Below, piece by piece: positions 37,548 through 45,190 of a stretch of DNA of 64,000 bases. Made by a program: the position numbers and the translations under genes. The notes beneath the pieces were generated by a model. The model searched no databases, was not told the DNA's origin, and saw only the letters and a program-made list of their open reading frames with translations. Each line of letters opens with the position of its first letter. Position 1 is the first letter of the stretch. The DNA is taken from the NCBI RefSeq assembly GCF_021261315.1, contig NZ_JAJSAX010000001.1, positions 310,001-374,000 of the forward strand, written 5' to 3'. The DNA is from Epilithonimonas sp. JDS. Lineage in GTDB: Bacteria > Bacteroidota > Bacteroidia > Flavobacteriales > Weeksellaceae.

Positions 37548-37550
37548 GTT

Positions 37551-38384
37551 TTACAGAAAATCCAACGGACTACTAATACTAAGCTTTGAAATATCTGTAA
37601 TATGTGTATAGATTTCAGTAGTTTTGATGTTATTATGTCCCAAAAGATCCTTAATAATCCGAATATCTACACCATTTTCTAAAAGATGAGTTGCAAAAGA
37701 ATGTCTTAGGGTATGAACAGATGCAGGAGAATCTACACGTGATTTTTGCAAGGCAGATTTCATTATTTGTTGTACACTACGCTGGGAATATTTCGCATTT
37801 TTTGAACCTTCAAATAAATATTTTTTAGGTTTATAGATTTTGTAATATTCTCTCAGCAACTCGATAAGTTTGGAGGAGAGCATTACTACTCTATCTTTTT
37901 TTCCCTTTGCTTGCCTGATTAGCAGAATATTTTGGCTTGTTTTAATATCAGAAATTTTAAGATCTAATAATTCTCCTAATCTGAGACCACAAGAGTAAAT
38001 AGTTGTAAGAATTGCTCTATGCTTTATGTTGGAAGTAGAATCTAAAATCTTTTTCACTTCCGTTTTAGTTAAAAATTTCGGCAATTTATTTTCACTTCTT
38101 TGAGGGTAAAGATGTTTTAAACTAATTGTTCTTTGAAACGTTTCCTGATAAAACTTGACGATAGTTGCAATCATTGCTTTTTGATAAGATGATCCTACTT
38201 TTTTCTTTTCAACGAGCCAAATAATAAAATCTTCCAATTGTTTTTGTGTAATATCTTCAGGTTGATACTTTGCCGAGAGTTTCAAAAAATAAGATAAATG
38301 GGAGGTGTAAGTTTTAACACTGCTTTTTGCATATCGTTGAAGCCGCAATATTGTAGCGAAATCTTCTACATAATTTTTATTCAT
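37551..38384 (-). CDS. tyrosine recombinase (XerC/D-like integrase) of the cassette array
   Basis: 277 residues. N-terminal SAM-like core-binding domain (1-95), catalytic domain (100-277). All catalytic residues are visible: Arg135 (SCGLRLGELL), Lys160-163 (AKGKKDR), His224/Arg227 (HTLRHSF), His250 (LLGH), Tyr259 (TTEIYTH). IntI integrases carry an extra helix segment between Lys and HxxR; here that stretch (about 168-222) is short, with no such insert, so by sequence it is closer to XerC/D or phage-type enzymes. It is transcribed away from the cassettes, like intI. No interruption, so it may be active. Its role in moving the cassettes is inferred from position. Confidence 0.9.
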   Translation of the reverse strand: MNKNYVEDFATILRLQRYAKSSVKTYTSHLSYFLKLSAKYQPEDITQKQLEDFIIWLVEKKKVGSSYQKAMIATIVKFYQETFQRTISLKHLYPQRSENKLPKFLTKTEVKKILDSTSNIKHRAILTTIYSCGLRLGELLDLKISDIKTSQNILLIRQAKGKKDRVVMLSSKLIELLREYYKIYKPKKYLFEGSKNAKYSQRSVQQIMKSALQKSRVDSPASVHTLRHSFATHLLENGVDIRIIKDLLGHNNIKTTEIYTHITDISKLSISSPLDFL

Positions 38385-38406
38385 CTTGGAAGTTTGTGCG
38401 TTTATC

Positions 38407-38414
38407 CAAATATA
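38407..38414 (-). promoter_or_regulatory. candidate -7 box of the recombinase gene
   Basis: On the minus strand TATATTTG fits TAnnTTTG, 22 bp before the recombinase ATG. The nearest TTG is 23 bp further up rather than 19-21. Confidence 0.4.
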
Positions 38415-38460
38415 GTAAATTTTAATTTAATGATTAGCAAGCAGATAGCCTAAATTAAAA

Positions 38461-38520
38461 CAACATTAGCGCAATTGTATATATTGAGTATTGTCGCAAT
38501 GCGTAAATTTGGGTGTTAGC
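38461..38520 (+). other. candidate attI (primary integration site)
   Basis: The 60 bp between recombinase and first cassette hold an imperfect inverted repeat around the centre TATATT (GCGCAAT at 38470 and ATTGTCGC near 38489), then end in GTTAGCC at 38515, the first recombination core. It is not a 119-140 bp attC palindrome. The halves around a 6-bp centre recall XerCD dif-type sites (weak). Naming it attI is an inference from position. Confidence 0.5.
38484..38511 (+). promoter_or_regulatory. candidate cassette promoter (Pc) within attI
   Basis: TAAATTTG at 38504-38511 is an exact -7 box (TAnnTTTG) with a TTG at 38484-38486 (17-bp spacing, slightly short). Transcription would start just around the GTTAGCC core, ten bases before the first cassette ATG. 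This is the role of Pc in integrons: any cassette entering at the core would be transcribed. Confidence 0.45.
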
Positions 38521-38529
38521 CACAACTTT

Positions 38530-39165
38530 ATGAACAATTTTCGACCAGAGACATTCTTGCAATTCTTAAAAACGACAAAGCCCATTTGGTTTTTGAAGAT
38601 AATTTGGGTTTTTGCATTTGTGTTTTTAACGCTTCTGTTTTTCTGGACTTACAAAACTGATTTGAATTCATTTTGGGGATATTTTATTTTCATTATCGTT
38701 GGACTGACAATTCAAGCTGGATTTATATATTGGAATACATATAGAATGTTCCATCTTGGCAGACAAGCTTTTCTTGATTTGAATAACGAAGACTTGCAAA
38801 TTATTTCTGATGTACCTGTAATTGTAAAAGGGTTTGACTTATTTTCCAAAAGAAGTTTTTTTAATGTTGATATTAGCCAACCAATCTATGACTTTGAGCA
38901 AGCAGATATTATATTCTCTAAGGAGAGCATAATATTGTTAGGTAAATCAAATCAATTTGGAACGACTACTTTTGCATCACCAGTAGAAGTAGTAACGTCA
39001 AAATCGAAAACAACGATAGCTAATGCGAAATTGGTAAACTGGTCTGATACTGGAAACAAGTTGCAAATTGAAATTAGAGATAGTAACTATGACAAACCAA
39101 TAAAAATTGAATTTAAAAGTAATTATGAAGAAATAAAGCTATGGCTAACAAGGGTTTTGCAATAG
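38530..39165 (+). CDS. cassette 1: membrane protein of unknown function
   Basis: 211 residues from the ATG at 38530, 9 bp after the core GTTAGCC. Two membrane helices (about 18-38 and 45-66: WVFAFVFLTLLFFW, FWGYFIFIIVGLTIQ) followed by a ~140-residue cytoplasmic beta-rich domain. The last six codons (LTRVLQ) and the stop are encoded by the left arm of attC1 (GCTAACAAGGG...), so gene and recombination site overlap. No family recognised. Confidence 0.7.
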   Translation: MNNFRPETFLQFLKTTKPIWFLKIIWVFAFVFLTLLFFWTYKTDLNSFWGYFIFIIVGLTIQAGFIYWNTYRMFHLGRQAFLDLNNEDLQIISDVPVIVKGFDLFSKRSFFNVDISQPIYDFEQADIIFSKESIILLGKSNQFGTTTFASPVEVVTSKSKTTIANAKLVNWSDTGNKLQIEIRDSNYDKPIKIEFKSNYEEIKLWLTRVLQ

Positions 39166-39274
39166 TGGGGCGAAACTGCAAAGTTCAACGGCAGTTCTTC
39201 GGTTCTACTTTTGTGCAAAATTGAGGTTTTGTGCTTCGATTGCCCCACCATCGCAAAGCCCCGAAACGTTATGC
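39144..39274 (+). repeat. attC-like site 1
   Basis: 131 bp. R'' GGCTAAC at 39143-39149 (complement of GTTAGCC at the start of cassette 1), left arm AAGGGTTTTGCAATAGTGGGG, right arm GCCCCACCATCGCAAAGCCC, R' GTTATGC at 39268. Confidence 0.75.
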
Positions 39275-39315
39275 AACATTTTATAAAAACTGACCTAAAC
39301 GAAATTTAATCGAAA

Positions 39316-39933
39316 ATGAGTTTAAATAATAAAATTACACAAAATTGTCCTCATTGCAATTTTGAACAAGAATTAGAATATTACCAAACGGTAAATATCA
39401 CTCTACAGCCAGAACTTAAAAATAAAGTTCTTTCTGGTAAAATGAACGAAAATATCTGTTCAAATTGCAAAAAAGAAATAAATATAGTTTCTGGTTTTCT
39501 TTATCACGATATGAAAAATCAAATAATGCTTGAGTTATCTATGACAGATGAAGAAGTAAACGATGAAGGAAAGAATAAAATAATCGAAAATATGGTAACG
39601 CAAGGATATATTTATCGTAAAGTTTACGAATACGAAAAACTTATCGAAAAGATAAATATTTTTGACAGCAAACTAAATGATTTAGTAGTTGAAAAGGTTT
39701 CTAACAAAATGAAAAATATGTTAGACGAATCTATAAAAGAAGTGGCAGAAATAAATGATGATTTTAATTTCAAAGTATTTTTCAAGAAAATAGAAACTGG
39801 ATTATTTAAAAAAAAAATTTCTTTCTATTGCTTTAGTAATCCAAGCCAAATAATGGAAATGAAATATGATATTAAAAATCTTGAAACTAATGAAAAGGAC
39901 AATTTATACAATATGGAAATCCTTAGAAAATAA
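39316..39933 (+). CDS. cassette 2: CpXC-domain protein
   Basis: 205 residues, no signal peptide. N-terminal two CxxC pairs (Cys11/14, CPHC; Cys48/51, CSNC) flank a beta-rich stretch, as in the CpXC domain family, probably a zinc ribbon. The rest is helical and charged (KLIEKINIFDSKL, IIENMVTQGYIYRKVY). Function of CpXC proteins is unknown. Transcribed from its own or the attI promoter. Confidence 0.7.
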   Translation: MSLNNKITQNCPHCNFEQELEYYQTVNITLQPELKNKVLSGKMNENICSNCKKEINIVSGFLYHDMKNQIMLELSMTDEEVNDEGKNKIIENMVTQGYIYRKVYEYEKLIEKINIFDSKLNDLVVEKVSNKMKNMLDESIKEVAEINDDFNFKVFFKKIETGLFKKKISFYCFSNPSQIMEMKYDIKNLETNEKDNLYNMEILRK

Positions 39934-39943
39934 AAAAAACGTC

Positions 39944-40069
39944 GCATAACAAGGGCTTTGCAATAGTGGGGCAAAACTGCAAAGTTCAACAGTTGTTCTT
40001 CGGTTTAACTTTTGTACAAAACTGAAGATTTGTGCTTCCGCCACTTCGCCAAGCTGCAAACCATTGTGC
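39944..40069 (+). repeat. attC-like site 2
   Basis: 126 bp. R'' GCATAAC (complement of GTTATGC at the start of cassette 2), arms GGGCTTTGCAATAGTGG and CCACTTCGCCAAGC, R' ATTGTGC at 40063 (GTT changed to ATT). Confidence 0.7.
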
Positions 40070-40110
40070 GATATGCTAAAACCAACAATCTAAACAAATA
40101 AAAACATAAG

Positions 40111-40812
40111 ATGAAAAAACTATTATTCATAATTCTAATTTTAAATTATTTAGTTGCTTGTTCACAAGGAAAAGAAAATAAAACATACTATGAGAATGGA
40201 AATTTAAAAGAGCATAATTATTTGGACGAAAATGGTGAAGTAACAGGAGAATGGAAAGCATATTATGAAAGTGGAAAACTTCTAAAAACCGGAAACATAG
40301 AAAATGGAAAACTTGAAGGCGAAGTAAAAGAATATTACGAAAATGGGAATCTAATGTCAATTACAAATTATCAAAATGGATTGGAAAATGGAGAATGGAA
40401 ATATTATAATGAAAATGGCACATTAAATTTTATTATGAATGCTAAAAATGGAATAAAACACGGTGAATTCAAACATTATTTAGATGGAAAATTAGAAACG
40501 ATTGACATTTACGTAAATGGAGAAAGAACAAATGGAAAAGAGTTTCATAAAAATGGAAAATTATTATCTGAAGGGAGTTATAAAGATGGAAAAGAAGACG
40601 GAGAATGGAGATATTACAATGATAAAGGAAAACTTGTATCTATCGGAAATTATCAAAATGGTAAAAAAGTTGGGGAATGGAAAGGATACTACTTCGAAGA
40701 CGAAACATTAAGTGAACTTGAAATTTATAAAAATGGAGAAGTAGAAGAATTGCAATTATATAACGGTTATGGACAATTGATGAAAACTTATAAATATGAG
40801 AAAGAACAATAA
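40111..40812 (+). CDS. cassette 3: lipoprotein with YwqK/MORN_2 repeats
   Basis: 233 residues. Lipoprotein signal ending at Cys17 (LVAC). The mature part is about eight tandem units of 22-25 residues built around YYENGNL..., GEWKYYNENGTL and GEW(R/K)YY, the MORN_2 pattern found in YwqK, described as an antitoxin of an LXG-type toxin-antitoxin system. As a lipoprotein it would face the periplasm or the surface. An immunity role is suggestive but not shown. Confidence 0.8.
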   Translation: MKKLLFIILILNYLVACSQGKENKTYYENGNLKEHNYLDENGEVTGEWKAYYESGKLLKTGNIENGKLEGEVKEYYENGNLMSITNYQNGLENGEWKYYNENGTLNFIMNAKNGIKHGEFKHYLDGKLETIDIYVNGERTNGKEFHKNGKLLSEGSYKDGKEDGEWRYYNDKGKLVSIGNYQNGKKVGEWKGYYFEDETLSELEIYKNGEVEELQLYNGYGQLMKTYKYEKEQ

Positions 40813-40877
40813 TTGTAGATATTTCTTAAATGTGTTAGATATTGAAAAGCAAAGTCGACATTCAAACAAAGAACATC

Positions 40878-41010
40878 GCACAGCAAGGCTTTTGCGTCGG
40901 GCGGGCTGAAGCGCAAAATTCAAATGTAGTTTTTCAATTTAACTTTAGAAATAATATCAACTTTTATCCATCGAAATCCCGCCCGAACGCCAAGCTCCAA
41001 AACGTTGGTG
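40878..41010 (+). repeat. attC-like site 3
   Basis: 133 bp. R'' ATCGCACAGC: ATCGCACA is the complement of TGTGCGAT at the start of cassette 3. Arms AAGGCTTTTGCGTCGGGCGGG and CCCGCCCGAACGCCAAGC form a long match. R' GTTGGTGG at 41004. Confidence 0.75.
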
Positions 41011-41089
41011 GTAATTTTCCGATAAGCCGTGTAAACAATATAAATACTATAAAAGAACGATGCTAAATTCGCAACTTTAATAATGAAAA

Positions 41090-41482
41090 ATGAGAAAGTT
41101 TATCCTAATACTTTTTTCAATTTCTCTTTTTTCTTGTAAGAATGAGAAGGAAAAAAATACGAACACCAACATTCAAAATGAAAAAATACCTATAGCTACT
41201 AAAATCCAAAATCCAAAAGCTGAATTAGAAAATGAAATCATTAAGTTAATAAAGGCTTTTAAAACAAAGGATGAAAAAGCTTTAAATAGCTATATTGATA
41301 CAAATATTGGTTTTTATCTTATTCCGGGACCTGGAACTTTACTGAACTTTAAAAAAACTAATGAAATATCAACTTTTGTCCTTCGATTTTTCGCCCGAAC
41401 GCAAAGCCCCGAAACGTTAGCAGAAATCTTTCCCAACAAGACACAAAAACAATATGGCAACAGACGGAGTGCAAATAATTGA
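41090..41482 (+). pseudogene. cassette 4: lipoprotein gene truncated and fused to the tail of an attC site
   Basis: Starts MRKFILILFSISLFSC, a lipoprotein signal with Cys16, then a charged linker and a domain with KLIKAFKTKDEKALNSYIDTN (SnoaL/NTF2-like feel). After FKKTNE (about 41365) the frame runs straight into the right half of an attC palindrome, and the last ~40 residues are read from that site and beyond. The gene's true 3' end and the left half of the attC are therefore missing: a deletion of cassette DNA. Confidence 0.7.
41366..41423 (+). repeat. attC-like site 4, right half only
   Basis: ATATCAACTTTTGTCCTTCG, then CGCCCGAACGCAAAGCCCCG and R' GTTAGCAG at 41416. The left arm and R'' are absent; it is fused to the lipoprotein gene. 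Confidence 0.65.
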
Positions 41483-42431
41483 CGGAGATTTGGCACACGA
41501 CACATACGAAAATATTATGGAATTGTATGACAGTGGTGCAAACGCCGAAACTATAAAAAAAGAATATCCCTTCATAAAAGATGATTATGGTATTAATTCA
41601 GATTTTTATCACGAAATTTTTGTAACAGCTTACGCTCTTGCATTTTGGGAAATCGGAGAATTGACAGACGAAATACTTAATGAAGTAAAGCGAGTTATTG
41701 ACCTTAAAGCAGGTGTGAAACTTTGGACTGAAGAATGTGATGAAAAAGAAGGAAAAAAAAGACTAAAGGTACTTGACAAGTTTCTGCAAAATATATCTGA
41801 ACCAAATCAAAAAATCCGAAAACGAAAAAAATATAGAGTTGTAAAAAATCTACACTTTGAACAAAATGATGTGTTAACTTTTTGCCTTCCTGACGATAAT
41901 TATTGTGCTGTCATCTGTGCAAATATCACACAAGACAAATCACAAACAACTTATGAATTAGCCATAACTACATACAAGAGGAAAGATAAGCCAACAATTA
42001 ATCTACTAAAAAATGAATTTATTGTTGGACATATAATGGGAGGACACGGACGAAGTAAAAAGGAATTTTTAGAGAAACAACCAGAGATTGACATACTTTG
42101 GGAGTATCACAAAAACAATGCTCAACCAATGACACAAGCTCAAAAAGATAGAACTTACGATGATAGCTTTATCGAAGTTTTTGAAGGAAGAGAACATTTT
42201 GCATTTGGAATTCCGTTTGAGTTCGTTACGCATAAAGATATGACATATATGAAAGACAGATTTGAAGTTATTGGCAAACTTAAAATCAAAGAAAATTTCA
42301 ATAGACTTGGAGGCATCAGTTATTTATCAACTTTCGAAGAATTTGAAGATTTTTTTTCTGATATAGATCACTATATAGAAGTTTTTATGAAAGTGAAATT
42401 TCCAGTGAAACTTCTATGCGAAATAGATTAA
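41454..42431 (+). CDS. cassette 5: protein with Imm26-like segment
   Basis: 325 residues, no signal peptide, starting 38 bp after the core GTTAGCAG. The N-terminal ~125 residues are helical (ENIMELYDSGANAETIKKEY, TAYALAFWEIGELTDE; DUF4259-like feel). From about 125, KRKKYRVVKNLHFEQNDVLTFCLP-DDNYCAVICANIT resembles the Imm26 fold of polymorphic-toxin immunity proteins (weak, by eye). The C-terminal third is unassigned. Intact, with matching cassette cores of 10 bp. Confidence 0.65.
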   Translation: MATDGVQIIDGDLAHDTYENIMELYDSGANAETIKKEYPFIKDDYGINSDFYHEIFVTAYALAFWEIGELTDEILNEVKRVIDLKAGVKLWTEECDEKEGKKRLKVLDKFLQNISEPNQKIRKRKKYRVVKNLHFEQNDVLTFCLPDDNYCAVICANITQDKSQTTYELAITTYKRKDKPTINLLKNEFIVGHIMGGHGRSKKEFLEKQPEIDILWEYHKNNAQPMTQAQKDRTYDDSFIEVFEGREHFAFGIPFEFVTHKDMTYMKDRFEVIGKLKIKENFNRLGGISYLSTFEEFEDFFSDIDHYIEVFMKVKFPVKLLCEID

Positions 42432-42445
42432 TGAACAAAAAAGCT

Positions 42446-42587
42446 TCTGCTAACAAGGGTTTTGCGTCAGGCGGGCTAAACTGCAAAATTCATCCGCCGC
42501 AGCGGATCTTCGGTTGAACATTTGTGCAAAATTGAACATTTGTCCTTCGATTGACCCACAATCGCAAAGCCGCGAAACATTATGTGC
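42446..42587 (+). repeat. attC-like site 5
   Basis: R'' TTCTGCTAAC is the perfect 10-nt complement of GTTAGCAGAA at the start of cassette 5. Arms AAGGGTTTTGCGTCAGG and CACAATCGCAAAGCC; R' ATTATGTGC at 42579. Confidence 0.8.
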
Positions 42588-42623
42588 CATAATGAAAAAC
42601 CGAAAACTGAAATACAAATCAAT

Positions 42624-43088
42624 ATGACAAAAAAAATTTTTTCAAATCTGTCTTTACTGATTATGACTTTATTCATTTTTTCCTGCGACACAAAACCACA
42701 ACGGAATACGAACGTGAAAAATATTTACAAAAATGAATTAGAAAATGGAATTTGGGAAACCAATGCTATTTTAGGATTAGACCCAAATGCGGGAAAATTT
42801 ACATTGACAAAATTTATTCAAAGAAAATTTGCAGGTAACTTAACTAGTTTTTCAAACAAAGAAATGAATTTTAGTAGTGGATACACCGCCTTCTGTGGAA
42901 ATGATAATTTTACAACTGTAATTGGAAAATATGATTTTTTTGACAAGGACAAAATAAGCATTTCTGTAGATTCTGTTACATATTCTGGAGGATGGGAAAA
43001 ACCTACTGAGATTAGAAAGAAAAAAGATTTAATTTATTTAATCTCTAAAGTTGATGACAAACTAATATTGACAAAACAGAATGAGTAA
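42624..43088 (+). CDS. cassette 6: lipoprotein of unknown function
   Basis: 154 residues from the ATG at 42624, chosen for the lipoprotein signal MTKKIFSNLSLLIMTLFIFSC (Cys21). The mature part is beta-rich (IWETNAILGLDPNAGKFTLTKF, NFTTVIGKYDFFDKDKISI), about 130 residues, possibly a lipocalin-like small barrel. No family recognised. Confidence 0.65.
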   Translation: MTKKIFSNLSLLIMTLFIFSCDTKPQRNTNVKNIYKNELENGIWETNAILGLDPNAGKFTLTKFIQRKFAGNLTSFSNKEMNFSSGYTAFCGNDNFTTVIGKYDFFDKDKISISVDSVTYSGGWEKPTEIRKKKDLIYLISKVDDKLILTKQNE

Positions 43089-43095
43089 AAGTACA

Positions 43096-43230
43096 GCACA
43101 TAACGAGGGTTTGGCAATAGCGGGCAGAAAGTCTAAAATTCACGTTTTGTGCTTCGGTTGAAATTTGTATTTTAGTTGAAGGTTTCGGCTTTGATTTCCC
43201 CGTCATCGCAAAGCCCCAAAACGTTGGCAG
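43096..43230 (+). repeat. attC-like site 6
   Basis: R'' GCACATAAC is the complement of TTATGTGC at the start of cassette 6 (8 of 8). Arms GAGGGTTTGGCAATAGCGGG and CCCGTCATCGCAAAGCCCC; R' GTTGGCAG at 43223. Its central part closely matches the remnant attC 11. Confidence 0.75.
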
Positions 43231-43271
43231 TAATTCTACAGAACCGGCCAAATGAAATAAACCAACAAGGA

Positions 43272-44267
43272 ATGATGAAATTACACAAAATACTTTTCTT
43301 TCTAAACTTCACACTTCTATTCACAAGCTGTAACGGACAAAATAAAAACACAAAATCAGAAAAAGATATTTATGCAATCGGAAACGAAATAAAACATTTC
43401 AGTAAAGAACCGCATTACGGAGCAAGTATTACAACGAGTAATTGCTCGTTTGAAATTCTAATTAATGACGTTCCCATAATTAAATACAAAGATAATTCTG
43501 GGGGCGGTTTGTCAGGTTCGTATTTTCCGCTGAATTGGGACATCACCCAAAAAGGTGCACAAAAAATAACTATTCGTTTGTCTCCTGGATTTAATCAAAC
43601 CACCAATTCAATGCACACAACATTAATGAGGAACTCTGGTGTTCGGATAATTATAGAAGAATCTTTCATAAACAAAGATAATAGTTGGGGCGATGAAGAA
43701 GAAGTGAAAACTTATACAACGCCTCAGAAAATGGTTGAAGGTAGAGAAGTTGCAACTTTTGATGGAAAGAAATATTTTGAAGACAGTTTTACTTTTGAAG
43801 CAAATGTTCCTTATAAAATTAACAGTTTAGATAATGCAGAGCTACTTTTCACCAAAGATAAAGAACAGCTAAAAATTTTAGAGAAGGAAGTTGTCGCAAA
43901 ATACAATGAAGTAAGAAACATTTACTTGAAAGGAACAAAAGATGACTTAGCCAACATTCAGTATGACAAAGAAAAAAGACTTGCACAGCAAATGTATCTT
44001 TCTTCCGAAGAAATAAAAAATAGTTGGGACAAAGAGTATCAATTTAGAACAGATGATGATCTTGAATTTTTTGATTTGAAACCCATAGAAAAATACAAAA
44101 TGACTTTTTATGCCAACGGAAAATTGGTGTGCTTAGAAAAAATAAATAACGAAAAATCCGCACTTTGGGGAGGCTTTAAACGAAAAGATAAAGACATTGG
44201 AACTACAACCTACATTCAACTTTATTTGTACCGCCCAAAAAATACTGCGGAACTGCAAGTATATTAA
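43272..44267 (+). CDS. cassette 7: lipoprotein of unknown function
   Basis: About 331 residues from the ATG at 43272 (a second ATG follows at once). Lipoprotein signal MMKLHKILFFLNFTLLFTSC (Cys20). Mature part begins with beta strands (FEILINDVPIIKYKDNSGGG, FPLNWDITQKGAQKITIRL), then a Lys/Glu-rich helix (YNEVRNIYLKGTKDDLANIQ) and a final beta part. I recognise no family. Confidence 0.7.
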   Translation: MMKLHKILFFLNFTLLFTSCNGQNKNTKSEKDIYAIGNEIKHFSKEPHYGASITTSNCSFEILINDVPIIKYKDNSGGGLSGSYFPLNWDITQKGAQKITIRLSPGFNQTTNSMHTTLMRNSGVRIIIEESFINKDNSWGDEEEVKTYTTPQKMVEGREVATFDGKKYFEDSFTFEANVPYKINSLDNAELLFTKDKEQLKILEKEVVAKYNEVRNIYLKGTKDDLANIQYDKEKRLAQQMYLSSEEIKNSWDKEYQFRTDDDLEFFDLKPIEKYKMTFYANGKLVCLEKINNEKSALWGGFKRKDKDIGTTTYIQLYLYRPKNTAELQVY

Positions 44268-44276
44268 AAAAAACTA

Positions 44277-44411
44277 CCGCTAACAAGCCTTTTGCAATAG
44301 TGGCGCGAAACTGCAAAGTTCAACGGTATTTTCTATGATTTAATTTTTGTACAAAATTGAATATTGGTGCTTCTATTGCCCCGCCATCGCAAGGCACCGA
44401 AAAGTTGGCAG
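44277..44411 (+). repeat. attC-like site 7
   Basis: R'' CCGCTAAC, against CTGCCAAC predicted from the start of cassette 7 (two transitions, one of which is a G-T pair in a folded strand). Arms GCCTTTTGCAATAGTGG and CCGCCATCGCAAGGC; R' GTTGGCAG at 44404. Confidence 0.7.
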
Positions 44412-44418
44412 ATATTTT

Positions 44419-45003
44419 ATGAAAAAAACAGCCCTTTTTATTATAATATTATTATCAGCTATAGGTTGTTCACAAAAAAATAACCCCGAATACTGTTCGC
44501 CTCTTAAAGCCGTTGAGCTACTAAAAAATAATCCGCAAGTTGGTCTTTCTAAAACTCAAACAGGTTTTTATGAAATTGCAAGTGAAGATGAAAAATTTAT
44601 TTATTTCGGTTATCGAACATTAAACCTGAAATTGAAACCGAAGATGAATCCTTTCTATAAAACCGACAAAAAAAAATTCAATTCGATTATTCAAAAAATT
44701 TATGATCTAGACTTATGGAAAGCAGAAGCTATTATAGAAAATTGGTATTTAGAAAAGTATCCAGAATTCAAGTTTGACTCTATTCAAAAAGCGCAAACGA
44801 TTGAAATTAAATTTTTGCACAATAAAACCACAGACAAATATGATGCGAGTTGCACTGGGTGGATAGAGTTTTACTATTCGAGAATGGAAAAATCAACAAG
44901 ACCAAATATTGATAGCGCTATGACAAATTATACGATAAAAAAATTTGACTATGTTGCTTTAATAACAAATGGAAAAGATATCGAGCGGATAAAGAGCAAA
45001 TAA
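44419..45003 (+). CDS. cassette 8: lipoprotein of unknown function
   Basis: 194 residues from the ATG at 44419, eight bases after the core GTTGGCAG. Lipoprotein signal MKKTALFIIILLSAIGC (Cys17). Mature part has beta strands (FIYFGYRTLNLKLKPKMNPF) and alternating polar segments (SCTGWIEFYYSRMEKSTRP). No family recognised. Small, promoter-poor gene packed tightly between two recombination sites. Confidence 0.65.
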   Translation: MKKTALFIIILLSAIGCSQKNNPEYCSPLKAVELLKNNPQVGLSKTQTGFYEIASEDEKFIYFGYRTLNLKLKPKMNPFYKTDKKKFNSIIQKIYDLDLWKAEAIIENWYLEKYPEFKFDSIQKAQTIEIKFLHNKTTDKYDASCTGWIEFYYSRMEKSTRPNIDSAMTNYTIKKFDYVALITNGKDIERIKSK

Positions 45004-45011
45004 AAAAACTA

Positions 45012-45130
45012 CTGCTAACAAGGCTTTTGCAATAGTTAGGCAAAACTGGCATATTCAACACTTGTTCTTCGTTTCGGCTTTTGTGCAAAATTTAATTCCG
45101 CCACTTCGCAAAGCCCAAAACCGCTAGCAG
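45012..45130 (+). repeat. attC-like site 8
   Basis: 119 bp. R'' CTGCTAAC, one G-T pair away from the CTGCCAAC predicted by the cassette start. Arms AAGGCTTTTGCAATAG and ACTTCGCAAAGCCC; R' GCTAGCAG at 45123 (GTT to GCT). Confidence 0.7.
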
Positions 45131-45190
45131 TAACCTTGACAGAAAAACGCGCATACAAAAATTAGCAACTTAAAAAAAATATTTTGAATT

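Noticed and set aside
37551-38384. Prophage integrase
   Set aside because: No phage structural, replication or lysis genes occur in the following 12 kb; the neighbours are cassette genes.
40517-40711. Second frame inside the YwqK-like gene
   Set aside because: It is a shadow of the repetitive glycine/lysine-rich coding sequence in another frame.
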